Shown one piece after another: positions 35,140-43,776 of a DNA stretch of 64,000 bases. Both the position numbers and the translations under genes were made by a program. Source of the DNA: Phyllobacterium sp. T1293 (lineage in GTDB: Bacteria > Pseudomonadota > Alphaproteobacteria > Rhizobiales > Rhizobiaceae); contig NZ_CP088276.1 in NCBI RefSeq assembly GCF_020731415.2, positions 248,001 through 312,000 of the forward strand, read 5' to 3'. The notes beneath the pieces were generated by a model. The model ran no database searches. It had not been told where the DNA came from and saw nothing but the letters and a program-made list of their open reading frames with translations. Positions within the stretch are counted from its first letter, which is position 1. Each line of letters opens with the position of its first letter.

Positions 35140-36090
35140 ATGTCCAGCATTCTTACCAATGCGTCAGCAATGACTGCACTCCAGACTCTGTCTGTTACCA
35201 ACAAGAATCTTGCTACTACACAGAACCGTATTGCTACGGGCCTGAAGATTTCCGAAGCTTCTGACAACGCCGCTTATTGGTCGATTGCTACAACCATGCG
35301 CTCAGACAATGGTGCAAACTCCGTTATTCAGGACGCTCTCGGTCTCGGCAGCGGCAAGGTTGATACCGCCTATGCTGCTTTGAACAAGGCAATTGACTCG
35401 GTCAACACGATCAAGAACCTGGTCCTGTCTTCCAAGAACGCCAGCGTCGACGACCGCAAGAAGAACCAGGAAGCGATCAATGCTGCGATCAGCGCCCTGA
35501 AGGAAAATGCAGGCGCTTCTTACGCCGGCTCCAACCTTCTCAGCACTGACTCAACCAATGATGCTGTTCCTGCAACTGCAAACTTCAGCGTCGTTGCTTC
35601 GTACAACCGCAATGCGACTACCGGTGCAGTTACAACCGGATCGATCGACGTTGCTCTGAAGAACACCCGCCTGATCGATACGCTTGCAACAGGCAAGACC
35701 GGCATTCTCGATAAGGAATTCGCCGTAACGCCAGCTGCAACCGGTGCAACCACCACTCAGACTTCGATCCTGACGATCGACGTTTCCGGTGCGACCATCG
35801 ACAACAAGGCGCTCGACGATATCCTGACTGGTGTTGAAGCCGCTGTTAAAGGCCTTGCTTCCGGTGCTTCGCAGCTCGGTGCCGCCAAGAGCCGTATCGA
35901 CACACAGAAGTCCTTCATCAGTGCCCTGTCCGACGCCGTTGATCGTGGTATCGGCTCGCTCGTCGATGCTGACATGAACAAGGAATCGGCTCGTCTGTCG
36001 GCTCTGCAGGTTCAGCAGCAGCTCGGCGTTCAGGCGCTGTCGATTGCCAATGCAAGCAACCAGAGCATCCAGCAGCTGTTCCGCGGCTAA
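35140..36090 (+). CDS. fliC: Flagellin
   Basis: Filament subunit of 316 residues. The N-terminal D0/D1 region (ILTNASAMTALQTLSVTNKNL, then RIATGLKISEASDNAAYWSIAT) and C-terminal D1/D0 (VDADMNKESARLSALQVQQQLGVQ, then ALSIANASNQSIQQLF) are well conserved. The variable middle is short. This is the only flagellin gene in the window. Codon use is biased toward GCT/GGT and other translation-favoured codons, consistent with high expression. Confidence 0.96.
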   Translation: MSSILTNASAMTALQTLSVTNKNLATTQNRIATGLKISEASDNAAYWSIATTMRSDNGANSVIQDALGLGSGKVDTAYAALNKAIDSVNTIKNLVLSSKNASVDDRKKNQEAINAAISALKENAGASYAGSNLLSTDSTNDAVPATANFSVVASYNRNATTGAVTTGSIDVALKNTRLIDTLATGKTGILDKEFAVTPAATGATTTQTSILTIDVSGATIDNKALDDILTGVEAAVKGLASGASQLGAAKSRIDTQKSFISALSDAVDRGIGSLVDADMNKESARLSALQVQQQLGVQALSIANASNQSIQQLFRG

Positions 36091-36097
36091 GGGTGAC

Positions 36098-36149
36098 GAT
36101 CCTTCGGGATCAATTCTGACTTGGGCCACGCCTCGTGCGTGGCCTTTTT
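36098..36149 (+). terminator. Rho-independent terminator after the flagellin gene
   Basis: Two hairpins follow the stop. The first is GATCC-TTCG-GGATC at 36098-36111, a stable UUCG tetraloop. The second is GGCCACGC at 36124-36131, loop CTCGT, GCGTGGCC at 36137-36144, followed directly by TTTTT (36145-36149). The second has the classic form of an intrinsic terminator and separates fliC from the fliF operon. Confidence 0.9.
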
Positions 36150-36161
36150 CATTGGGGCTAA

Positions 36162-36188
36162 CTTCGCGCAAGCTTCGACCTCTATGGT
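36162..36188 (+). promoter_or_regulatory. Candidate FtcR box and promoter of the fliF operon
   Basis: CTTCG (36162-36166), CGCAAG, CTTCG (36173-36177), then 5 nt and a TATGGT hexamer (36183-36188). Same layout as upstream of flhA. In Brucella FtcR is known to bind upstream of fliF, which supports the assignment. Confidence 0.55.
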
Positions 36189-36215
36189 CGGATGACGCAA
36201 GCGTGGTGGGCATTA

Positions 36216-37862
36216 ATGGAAAAGAATATCAGACAGTCTTTCGGGCAGTTTCTGGACGCCGTGAAGAAGCTGGGTGCAAGGCGGCTCATCGGGCTCGCCA
36301 TTATCGGCATTACGCTGTTCAGCGCGATTCTTATTTCCAGTATTTATCTCAATCGCCCGCAATATGAGACGCTCTATGTCGGCCTCAGCCGTGATGATGT
36401 GAACCGCATGGGCATGGCGCTGGGCGAAGCAGGTATCCCGTTTGATGTGAAGTCTGACGGAACGTCAGTGCTTGTGCCTTTCGGCAAGGCGGATCAGGCC
36501 CGTATGTATCTGGCTGAGAAAGGTCTGCCCACCAGCAACAATGCCGGCTACGAGCTTTTCGATAATATGGGCTCGCTCGGTTTGACCTCGTTCATGCAGG
36601 AAATCACCCGGGTTCGCGCCTTGGAAGGCGAGATTTCCCGGACCATTCAGGCAATCCGTGGCATCAAGGCAGCGCGTGTTCATATTGTTCTTCCTGAGAA
36701 GGGCAGTTTCCGCCGTGGCGATCAGGCGCCGTCCGCTTCCGTAGTGATCCGCACTGAAGGCGGGTTCTCGATGGAATCGGCACAGTCCATCCGCCAGCTT
36801 GTCGCCGCTGCCGTTCCGCAGCTCACACCATCCGAAGTTACCGTGCTTGATACAAATGGGCGCCTGCTCGCATCGAAGGATGATGGCTCCAATGCCGGTG
36901 CAGTCATGTCGGCAACGCTGGAACAGAATGTGTCGTCTTCCGTCGATGACAATATCCGCAAAGCACTTGCGCCCTATCTGGGCATTGGTCATTTCCAGAC
37001 CAGCGTTCAGGTGGCGCTTGATACGGATAAGCGCCAGACAAATGAGACCGTCTTCGATCCGGAATCGCGCGTAGAACGTTCTGTGCGTGTTGTGCGTGAG
37101 AGTGGCGATTCGAAGAACTCAAAGAGCGATAATGCCACGGGCGTCGAACAGAATATTCCGCAGGAAGAAATCCAGAGCAAGAACGGTGATAGCTCCACCG
37201 AAAAAACCGACAAGCGTGAGGAACTGACCAATTACGAGGTCAATTCCAAGACGATTTCGACCGTCAGCGATAGTTACCAGATCAAGCGCCTGTCGATTGC
37301 CGTTGTCATTGATCAGGCCCGCCTGTTGGCCACGGCAGGCGTAACGCCCGTGCCTGACAAGTTCGTCGAACAGCAGATCGCCAAGATCACCGAACTGGTG
37401 GCAACCGCCGCCGGTCTTGACCAGAAGCGTGGGGATGTCATCACCGTGACCGCGCTGAACTTCATGGAAGCAACCGATGAGCAGTTGCAACCAGCTGCCA
37501 CACCGCTATCGGAGACGATTTTCCGGCAGGCGGGCAGCTTCGTCAATGCGGCGGCGCTGATCGTTGCTGTCGGTCTGATCCTGTGGTTTGGCGTGCGCCC
37601 GCTGATGCGTGAAATGGCCAAGCCTCAGGATGCGTTGCAATTGGTCGCGGGTACGGATGTTGCCGTGCCTGACTTCACCGCAACGTCACGCCCGCAGCCG
37701 ACCGTGGCAACCAATTCTGAACAGAGCTTGCCCTATGACGATCTGAGCGAGCTTCGGCGGCGCATGCGCGTTCCGGCGCAGAACCGTTTGGAACAGATGA
37801 TCGAGATGGATGAAGAGCGTGTCGCGGCGATCCTGAAACAGTGGGTTCACGAGGCAGCTTGA
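36216..37862 (+). CDS. fliF: Flagellar MS-ring protein FliF
   Basis: MS-ring protein of about 548 residues. An N-terminal membrane helix (LIGLAIIGITLFSAILISSIYL) is followed by RBM domains (GMALGEAGIPFDVKSDG, then AARVHIVLPEKGSFRRGDQAPSASVVIRTEGG), a long periplasmic region and a second helix (AAALIVAVGLILWFGVRPLM). The C-terminal FliG-binding tail ends RVAAILKQWVHEAA. An ATG at 36192 is also in frame, but the proposed -10 lies only 4 bp before it. The ATG at 36216 is about 20 nt from the expected transcript start and is therefore preferred. Confidence 0.93.
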   Translation: MEKNIRQSFGQFLDAVKKLGARRLIGLAIIGITLFSAILISSIYLNRPQYETLYVGLSRDDVNRMGMALGEAGIPFDVKSDGTSVLVPFGKADQARMYLAEKGLPTSNNAGYELFDNMGSLGLTSFMQEITRVRALEGEISRTIQAIRGIKAARVHIVLPEKGSFRRGDQAPSASVVIRTEGGFSMESAQSIRQLVAAAVPQLTPSEVTVLDTNGRLLASKDDGSNAGAVMSATLEQNVSSSVDDNIRKALAPYLGIGHFQTSVQVALDTDKRQTNETVFDPESRVERSVRVVRESGDSKNSKSDNATGVEQNIPQEEIQSKNGDSSTEKTDKREELTNYEVNSKTISTVSDSYQIKRLSIAVVIDQARLLATAGVTPVPDKFVEQQIAKITELVATAAGLDQKRGDVITVTALNFMEATDEQLQPAATPLSETIFRQAGSFVNAAALIVAVGLILWFGVRPLMREMAKPQDALQLVAGTDVAVPDFTATSRPQPTVATNSEQSLPYDDLSELRRRMRVPAQNRLEQMIEMDEERVAAILKQWVHEAA

Positions 37863-37863
37863 T

Positions 37864-38517
37864 ATGGCACGATCTATCGCCAGCGTGCTTACAGATTTCA
37901 CGCCGAAACATGTGCCGGATGAACGGATTACCGTCTTTGCGGCAGCCACGCGCGAACGCGCCGAACTGTTTGATGGCGATGCTGCGCCTGAGGATGTTGT
38001 CGAACTCATCGATATCGAGCTGAAAATCAAGGAAACCTTCGAACTTGGCCGCGCCGAGGGTCAGTCCGAAGCCTCCGTGCTCTTTGAGGCTGAAAAGTTG
38101 CGGCTGGAGCGCGATTTTCTGGAGCAATTGGCGGCGGCGGAAGCCGAGTTCATGCAGCGCATCGGCGACCGCATGTTTGAACAGCTGGGAGAAGGGCTCA
38201 CAGCTGTGTCGGCGCAGCTCTCCAGCAATCTTGCAACTGTACTTGCACCACTGGTTGAAAAGAATCTGCGTGAACGTGCCATCACCGGCTTCACAGCCGA
38301 AATCGAGCGCCTGACCAAGGGTCTTGAAGGGGTGATGATTGACATATCAGGCCCGGCACATCTGATTGATCCGCTGCGCAATCGGCCCGGTATCGATTTG
38401 ATGCGGTTCTCCTTCACGCAGTCCGACCTATCGGAACTGTCGATGAAGCTCGATGATGTGGTTGTGGAGACGCGGCTGGGCCGTCTGATTGATGCGGTGA
38501 AGGACACAACCCGATGA
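37864..38517 (+). CDS. FliH-like flagellar protein, tentative
   Basis: A 217-residue soluble protein between fliF and motB. The middle is a long helical segment (VVELIDIELKIKETFELGRAEGQSEASVLFEAEKLRLERDFLEQLAAAEAEF) and the C-terminal half resembles the stator-like domain of FliH/V-ATPase E. Size and shape fit FliH, the regulator of FliI, and no other FliH is apparent in the window. Primary sequence similarity is weak, so this is an inference from architecture. It begins 1 nt after fliF and overlaps motB by 4 bp. Confidence 0.55.
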   Translation: MARSIASVLTDFTPKHVPDERITVFAAATRERAELFDGDAAPEDVVELIDIELKIKETFELGRAEGQSEASVLFEAEKLRLERDFLEQLAAAEAEFMQRIGDRMFEQLGEGLTAVSAQLSSNLATVLAPLVEKNLRERAITGFTAEIERLTKGLEGVMIDISGPAHLIDPLRNRPGIDLMRFSFTQSDLSELSMKLDDVVVETRLGRLIDAVKDTTR

Positions 38518-39773
38518 ATATTGATCCGGAAACCCGCCGTGAAATCATTATCGTTCGGCGTGGCCGCAATGATGGTGAAGACAGCCACCATGGTGGTGTC
38601 TGGAAGATTGCCTATGCGGATTTCATGACCGCGATGATGGCTTTCTTTCTGGTCATGTGGCTCATCAATGCGGCCAACGAAGAAACAAAGGCGGCGGTGG
38701 CGAGCTATTTCAATCCGGTCAAACTGATGGACAGGCAGGCAAGGCCCAAGGGCATCGAAGCCACGGATAATCAGGAAGGCAAGGTACGTTTCGAGCGTCC
38801 CAATTCCACCGATGCGGAAACGAAGAGCGCCCGCAACGAAAAGGATCAGCAATCCAAACCGGAGACGGAAGAGCGGCAGATTTTCAAAGACCCCTATGCC
38901 GTCCTTGCGGAGATTGCCACGGATTCCGGTGTCTTGCAGAACCGGTCTGCCAAGGGTGAAGGTGGTTCAAGTGCAGCAGGCCCATCGACGGGTGCCGAGG
39001 GCGGAGATGCCTATCGCGACCCTTTCAATCCAAACTATTGGTCGACCCATGTGGAAGACGATCTTTTCCCGCTGACCGACAGTCCCGCCGTCCCGCCGCC
39101 TTCGCAGGAGCAGCTGGAAAAGCGCGTGGCAGGCATTGAAGCCAAGGCCGAGCCACAAGCGGGACCCGCTGATTCAAAGGCACCCGACGCTGCAAATGCC
39201 AAGCAGCAGGCGGAACAGCAGAAGGTTGAAAACGCGTCAGCCAAGCCTGTTGAAACCCCCGTCGCCGTTACTCCGGCAAAGGGCGATCAACAGCCAGATG
39301 CGGCGCAGGTTGCATCAGCGCGCGAACTTGCGGCAGAGATCTCCCAGAAGACGGGTGCTGCGGCTGATGAAAAGACGCCTGACATTACGGTGGTCCCCAC
39401 TGACGAGGGCGTGATGATCCAGCTGACTGACAAGGTTGACTACGGCATGTTTGCCATTGGATCGGCAAAGCCCGACAAGCGCGTCGTGCAGGTGCTGGAT
39501 CAGATTGGCAAGATCATCGCCACCCGCAAGGGTGAAGTCATCATCAGCGGCCACACGGATGCGCGTCCTTTCAAGAGCGATAGCTATGACAATTGGCGCC
39601 TGTCATCGGCACGCGCCCATATGGCCTATTACATGCTGACGCGAGGCGGACTTGATGCCAAGCGCATCCTGCGTGTGGAAGGTTATGCGGATCGCGATCC
39701 CAAAGTTCCTGCTGATCCCTATGCGGCGCAGAACCGGCGTATCGATATCTTTCTGAAAACGGCCAAGAGATGA
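38514..39773 (+). CDS. motB: Flagellar stator protein MotB
   Basis: Stator subunit of 419 residues. The single helix with the proton-carrying aspartate is KIAYADFMTAMMAFFLVMWLIN. A long disordered linker rich in A/P/E/K spans about residues 90-270. The peptidoglycan-binding OmpA-like domain follows: VIISGHTDARPFKSDSYDNWRLSSARA. The extended linker is typical of rhizobial MotB, which binds MotC. It overlaps motC by 4 bp. Confidence 0.95.
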   Translation: MNIDPETRREIIIVRRGRNDGEDSHHGGVWKIAYADFMTAMMAFFLVMWLINAANEETKAAVASYFNPVKLMDRQARPKGIEATDNQEGKVRFERPNSTDAETKSARNEKDQQSKPETEERQIFKDPYAVLAEIATDSGVLQNRSAKGEGGSSAAGPSTGAEGGDAYRDPFNPNYWSTHVEDDLFPLTDSPAVPPPSQEQLEKRVAGIEAKAEPQAGPADSKAPDAANAKQQAEQQKVENASAKPVETPVAVTPAKGDQQPDAAQVASARELAAEISQKTGAAADEKTPDITVVPTDEGVMIQLTDKVDYGMFAIGSAKPDKRVVQVLDQIGKIIATRKGEVIISGHTDARPFKSDSYDNWRLSSARAHMAYYMLTRGGLDAKRILRVEGYADRDPKVPADPYAAQNRRIDIFLKTAKR

Positions 39774-40981
39774 TGAAGGGCTTCCGTTTGCGATGGCTGC
39801 TGATCGGATTTATGGGCTTGCCGCTTGGCATTGCCCATGCCGATATGCCATCGCCGGAACCCTATCTGCTGGTGCGCTCGATGCGCATGCTGCAGGATCA
39901 GGTTGCCTCGGGAAAGCCGGAAGCCCTTCCCATGCTCAACCGGGTTCTGGGCCATATTGCCGGGCAGCTTGAAGCGGCCAGTCCTGATGTGTGGCAGAAG
40001 CCTGCCAATGCCTATGCCATCCTGATCTATCTCCTCAATGGCGGTAATCCGCAGGTTGTTCGCAATATCCTCACAACCACGAAACTTGATAGTATCAGCC
40101 CCAAGCTTGTCGCCGGTTCGCTTGCTTATGCGGATGGCAATCCTCTTGGCATTGTCGATAACTTCAGCGGCGAGTTGCCGCCGGATATACCGAGCGAACT
40201 CGTTGCGTCGATCTCGCTTGTTACGGCGGCCCAGCTTGCGGCCATTGATGCACCGACAGCCCTGAAGCGTCTTGATTTTATCCGGCTCACCGCACCGGGC
40301 ACTTTGCTTGAGGAAGCGGCGCTCCGGCGCGGCTTGATGATGGCGGCCAATCTCGGCGACAAGGACAAGGTGACGCTGCTCGCACGCAACTATCTGCAGC
40401 GTTTTGCCCTGTCGCCCTATTCGGAGGATTTCTTCCGGCAACTGGTCGATGCGGTCATGGTGCTCAAGGGCAAGATCAGCAATGACGAGATCGAAGAAAT
40501 AGCTTCGTTGGCGTGGACCGGCGCTCGCCTGCCATTTTATCTGCGTATCGCGCGCGGTGCGATTGTTGTTGGTGATATGCCGCGCGCCCGCTTCATGTCG
40601 GAGAAAGCCAAGGCCTTGGCGCAGTCAATCAAGACTGACGATACACAGGCTCAGCTTTATCTTGGCATCAGCAATGTTGGCACCGACAAGACCACGGATG
40701 CCGTCAAAATGTTGTCCGAATTGCCGAAAGACCGGCTGCATGAACGTGATCTGAAGCTCCTGGAAGCAGCAACGGCCATGGGCGGTCGGATTTTGGAGCA
40801 GCCATCCGTCGTACCGGTGGAAACACCGCAGAAGAGCGTCGTGAAAGCGGGCGCTGCGACGACGGATACAAAGGTGAAGGTCGATACGCCGAAGTCTGAG
40901 GTAACGATTGATCCGATGATCGATGAGACACGCAAGAAACTCGACGCCATAGACGCGCTTCTAGGGAAGGCCAAGAAATGA
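39770..40981 (+). CDS. motC: Periplasmic motility protein MotC
   Basis: A 403-residue exported protein (signal peptide ending near GIAHA) that in Sinorhizobium interacts with MotB and is needed for rotation. The sequence EPYLLVRSMRMLQDQVASGKPEA and the helical-repeat body fit MotC. The C-terminus is a coiled, lysine/proline-rich tail. MotE, its chaperone, is encoded in the upstream operon. Overlaps of 4 bp join it to motB and fliK. Confidence 0.88.
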   Translation: MMKGFRLRWLLIGFMGLPLGIAHADMPSPEPYLLVRSMRMLQDQVASGKPEALPMLNRVLGHIAGQLEAASPDVWQKPANAYAILIYLLNGGNPQVVRNILTTTKLDSISPKLVAGSLAYADGNPLGIVDNFSGELPPDIPSELVASISLVTAAQLAAIDAPTALKRLDFIRLTAPGTLLEEAALRRGLMMAANLGDKDKVTLLARNYLQRFALSPYSEDFFRQLVDAVMVLKGKISNDEIEEIASLAWTGARLPFYLRIARGAIVVGDMPRARFMSEKAKALAQSIKTDDTQAQLYLGISNVGTDKTTDAVKMLSELPKDRLHERDLKLLEAATAMGGRILEQPSVVPVETPQKSVVKAGAATTDTKVKVDTPKSEVTIDPMIDETRKKLDAIDALLGKAKK

Positions 40982-42213
40982 CCATCGGACCTGATATGCC
41001 TCTCAGATCGCTGCAGGACACTATTGTCGGGGATACCGGCAAGGGGCATCGCCTTCCTGATAAAAAGAATGCCAAGGGCAAGGACGATGCGCCTGATTTC
41101 AAATCCATGCTGGAGGCAAAACCGCTGCGCTTGCCAACGGAGGCTGGTGCCGCGATCACCGATGATGATGTTTCTGAAATCAGCGATGAGCCAGAGACGA
41201 AAAAGGATAAGGAACAGGCAAATGCCGGGCCATCGGTACAGGCACTGTTCGGCCAGTCCATTCTCGCTCTTGAACAGCTTTTGGACAGACAGAAACCGGC
41301 AGACAGTGAGCAGGCACCGCATCAGGCCAAATCCGTTCGGGTGCTGGATGTTGATCCGAAGCTGATTGAAGCTGATCTTGAGGAATCCAAGGGAAGTATT
41401 GACGAGCAACCAGTCAACACCCTGCCAGAGACCAACAGGAAGGCGTCGACAGATGCTCTCCAAAAACCTGATGCAAAGGTCGCGGCAAATGCCGAGACGA
41501 AGGCGGAACCTGTCAAACCAGATATTCCACAGCCTGCCTCAGTCGAGGCTGAATCCACTGATATTGGTGCGCCCAAGTCCCGCACCAATGCAAAGCAAGC
41601 GGCTGAACAGGTCGCGCCGCCAGTGATCAATAATACGCCGTCGGCAGCGTCACCTGCGCCACCTGTTGAGACCCGCCTCAACACCGCCGCTCCCGCCACT
41701 GCTGCACCAGTACCACAGAACCGCCAGCCCATTGCCGATGTCCAGATCATCTCGGATCACAGCACGGGCGCTGCAAGAACGCTTGTGATCCAGTTGCAGC
41801 CAATCGAACTCGGCACGGTTACTGCACGCCTGCGCCTGACCGGAGAGGGCATGCATATCCAGCTCATGGCAGAGAGCAAGGCGGCGGCAGAGCATCTTGC
41901 GAGGGATCACGAAGCCCTTGGCAAGGCGTTGCAGAGGGCAGGGGTTGCTGACGATACATCGGCAGTTACCATCTCTGTCGTCGATCGCAGCAGCCTTGTA
42001 GCCAACACCCAATCGAGCCAGCAAAGCACGACAGGGCAGGACCAGCAGACGGGCGGCCGAGCCGGTGGCCAAGCCAATTCCGGCTCACAGGGGACGCAGG
42101 GCGACCGCTCTTCCGGCCAGCAGAATTTTGGAGACAGCAGAGCCGATGAGCGTGATGACAGGACTGCAAAAATCACGCCGGATCGCACTCTTTCTCGCGG
42201 CTTGGTTGTGTAG
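40978..42213 (+). CDS. fliK: Flagellar hook-length control protein FliK (MotD)
   Basis: A 411-residue ruler protein. The N-terminal 270 residues are low-complexity, rich in K/D/E/A/P. The conserved C-terminal Flg_hook domain contains RTLVIQLQPIELGTVTARLRLTGEGMHIQLMAESKAAAEHL. The last 70 residues are Q/G/S rich. In S. meliloti this gene was first named motD. Its 3' end overlaps the lytic transglycosylase gene by 68 bp in a different frame. Confidence 0.88.
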   Translation: MTIGPDMPLRSLQDTIVGDTGKGHRLPDKKNAKGKDDAPDFKSMLEAKPLRLPTEAGAAITDDDVSEISDEPETKKDKEQANAGPSVQALFGQSILALEQLLDRQKPADSEQAPHQAKSVRVLDVDPKLIEADLEESKGSIDEQPVNTLPETNRKASTDALQKPDAKVAANAETKAEPVKPDIPQPASVEAESTDIGAPKSRTNAKQAAEQVAPPVINNTPSAASPAPPVETRLNTAAPATAAPVPQNRQPIADVQIISDHSTGAARTLVIQLQPIELGTVTARLRLTGEGMHIQLMAESKAAAEHLARDHEALGKALQRAGVADDTSAVTISVVDRSSLVANTQSSQQSTTGQDQQTGGRAGGQANSGSQGTQGDRSSGQQNFGDSRADERDDRTAKITPDRTLSRGLVV

Positions 42214-42736
42214 CGGCCTGTTTGCCGCGCAGGCCGTTCACGCCGACAATCTTTGCGAACGGGAAATGCACCGTGCATCGAGCAAATATAACATCCCGAT
42301 CGGCATTCTCTATGCCGTTGGACTGACCGAAACCGGGCGAAAGGAGTCGCTGCAACCCTATGCCATGAACATCGAAGGCAAGGCGGTTTTCATGCCGTCA
42401 GCGGCGGCTGCCCTAGCAAAATTTAACGAAGCGCAGGGGCAGGGCGCCAAGCTGATTGACCTCGGGTGCATGCAGATCAATCACTACTTTCACGCCAGCG
42501 CATTCCCGTCCGTGAGCGCAATGCTGGACCCTGCAAGCAACGTGGATTATGCGGCGCGTTTTCTCAAACAACTCCGGGCGCGGGAGGGCAACTGGACCAT
42601 GGCCGTAGCACGCTATCATGCAGGCCCCAACAACGACCCGGCACAAAAGCAATATGTTTGCCGGGTAATGGAAAATATGGTGGCTTTCGGCTTCGGAAAC
42701 TGGACACAAAAAGCGCGAATGTTTTGCGATAAGTGA
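42146..42736 (+). CDS. Lytic transglycosylase with SLT domain
   Basis: Periplasmic muramidase-like enzyme of about 196 residues that likely opens peptidoglycan for the rod. From the ATG at 42146 (or 42155) it has a signal peptide (IALFLAAWLCSGLFAAQAVHA). The SLT domain shows HRASSKYNIPIGILYAVGLTETG with the catalytic Glu, then GCMQINHYFHASAFPS and MAVARYHAG. The gene occupies the same place in other rhizobial flagellar loci. The open frame extends upstream inside fliK without a plausible start. Confidence 0.87.
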   Translation: MSVMTGLQKSRRIALFLAAWLCSGLFAAQAVHADNLCEREMHRASSKYNIPIGILYAVGLTETGRKESLQPYAMNIEGKAVFMPSAAAALAKFNEAQGQGAKLIDLGCMQINHYFHASAFPSVSAMLDPASNVDYAARFLKQLRAREGNWTMAVARYHAGPNNDPAQKQYVCRVMENMVAFGFGNWTQKARMFCDK

Positions 42737-42923
42737 AGGCGTTAATGATCAGTAATAAAACGTGAATTTGTTAGCTTGGTCATCTTTGGTTAAGATATAG
42801 CCGGTAAACATTTGAGCGTGCGAGTCGTACCTCCGCTCGATGTCCATTCCCCACCCGAAATCACTATTTCAGACTCCCAATAAATTGCGGCCAATTTGTT
42901 GGGGATTGTCGGCGAGTCACTCA
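42737..42923. promoter_or_regulatory. Region between the transglycosylase gene and ftcR
   Basis: Non-coding and AT-rich. It contains a 9-bp dyad GAGTCACTC (42913-42921). It ends at the hairpin that precedes ftcR. No clear promoter boxes could be identified. Confidence 0.3.
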
Positions 42924-42954
42924 CCCCGCTACGTGTGTGTTCAGTGGGGTTTTT
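42924..42954 (+). terminator. Terminator-like hairpin just upstream of ftcR
   Basis: CCCCGCT (42924-42930) pairs with AGTGGGG (42943-42949), with one G-T pair, and is followed directly by TTTTT (42950-42954). The ftcR GTG is only 21 bp further. It could end the fliF operon or act as an attenuator for ftcR. Confidence 0.65.
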
Positions 42955-42975
42955 ACTGATTCGGAAGGTGGGGTC

Positions 42976-43647
42976 GTGATTGTAGTCGTCGACGAACGAA
43001 GTCTGGTGACGAGCGGGTATTCTGCGTGGTTCGCCCGTGAGGGCATAACAACAACAGGGTTCGCTCCCGATGATTTCGGCGACTGGGTTTCTACCGTCCA
43101 GCAGAGCGATATTATGGCAGTGGAAGCGTTTCTCATAGGGGAATGTGCCAACCGCAGCCAGTTTCCCCACAAGATTCGTGAGCGCTGCTCGGCACCGGTT
43201 ATCGCTGTCAACGACACGCAGTCGCTTGAACACACGCTTGAACTGTTCCAGGCGGGTGTCGACGATGTGGTCCGCAAGCCAATGCATGTGCGCGAAATTC
43301 TGGCTCGTATCAATGCCATCCGCCGCCGTTACGGCAATGGCGATGTCGGCACGCAGGTGGGTCCCATCCGCGTCTTTTCCGATGGCCGCGATCCGCAGGT
43401 TAATGGTGTTGAATTTTCGCTGCCGCGCCGCGAGCGCCGCATTCTGGAATATCTTATTGCCAATCGTGGCCGCCGTCTGAACAAGGCGCAAATTTTTAGC
43501 GCGATCTACGGCATTTTCGACAGCGAAGTCGAGGAAAGTGTTGTCGAGAGCCACATCAGCAAGCTTCGCAAGAAGCTGCGGGAACAGCTTGGTCACGATC
43601 CCATCGATTCCAAGCGTTTCCTTGGTTACTGCATCAATCTCGATTGA
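42976..43647 (+). CDS. ftcR: Flagellar two-component-type regulator FtcR/Rem (OmpR family)
   Basis: A 223-residue regulator with a receiver-like domain (residues 1-118) and an OmpR-type winged helix ([29 protein letters not shown], then [23 protein letters not shown]). The start is the GTG at 42976, preceded by GGAAGGTGGGG, giving the family N-terminus [19 protein letters not shown]. The receiver keeps the early acidic residues and a lysine (VRKPMHVRE). The expected phospho-acceptor Asp appears to be Glu in [11 protein letters not shown]. In Brucella FtcR drives flagellar genes. It is the best candidate to bind the shared motif described in the findings. Confidence 0.9.
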   Translation: MIVVVDERSLVTSGYSAWFAREGITTTGFAPDDFGDWVSTVQQSDIMAVEAFLIGECANRSQFPHKIRERCSAPVIAVNDTQSLEHTLELFQAGVDDVVRKPMHVREILARINAIRRRYGNGDVGTQVGPIRVFSDGRDPQVNGVEFSLPRRERRILEYLIANRGRRLNKAQIFSAIYGIFDSEVEESVVESHISKLRKKLREQLGHDPIDSKRFLGYCINLD

Positions 43648-43716
43648 CGCGCTGAACCGCTCCGCTGCTGGCGGGGCGGGCCCGATAAAGATCTCACAAG
43701 GCATTCAAAGCGTCAG

Positions 43717-43743
43717 GTTCACGCAAGCATCGCAGGGTTACGA
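43717..43743 (+). promoter_or_regulatory. Candidate FtcR box and promoter of the flgE operon
   Basis: GTTCA (43717-43721), CGCAAG, CATCG (43728-43732), then 5 nt and TTACGA (43738-43743). It ends 45 bp before flgE. The core hexamer is identical to that of the fliF and motA sites. Confidence 0.5.
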
Positions 43744-43776
43744 TCCTGAACGGAATCATGGCGCAAGGAGACGGAA

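Noticed and set aside
36192..36215. Earlier ATG of fliF at 36192
   Set aside because: It lies only 4 bp after the proposed -10 hexamer and has no clear ribosome binding site; the ATG at 36216 fits the promoter layout seen at flhA.
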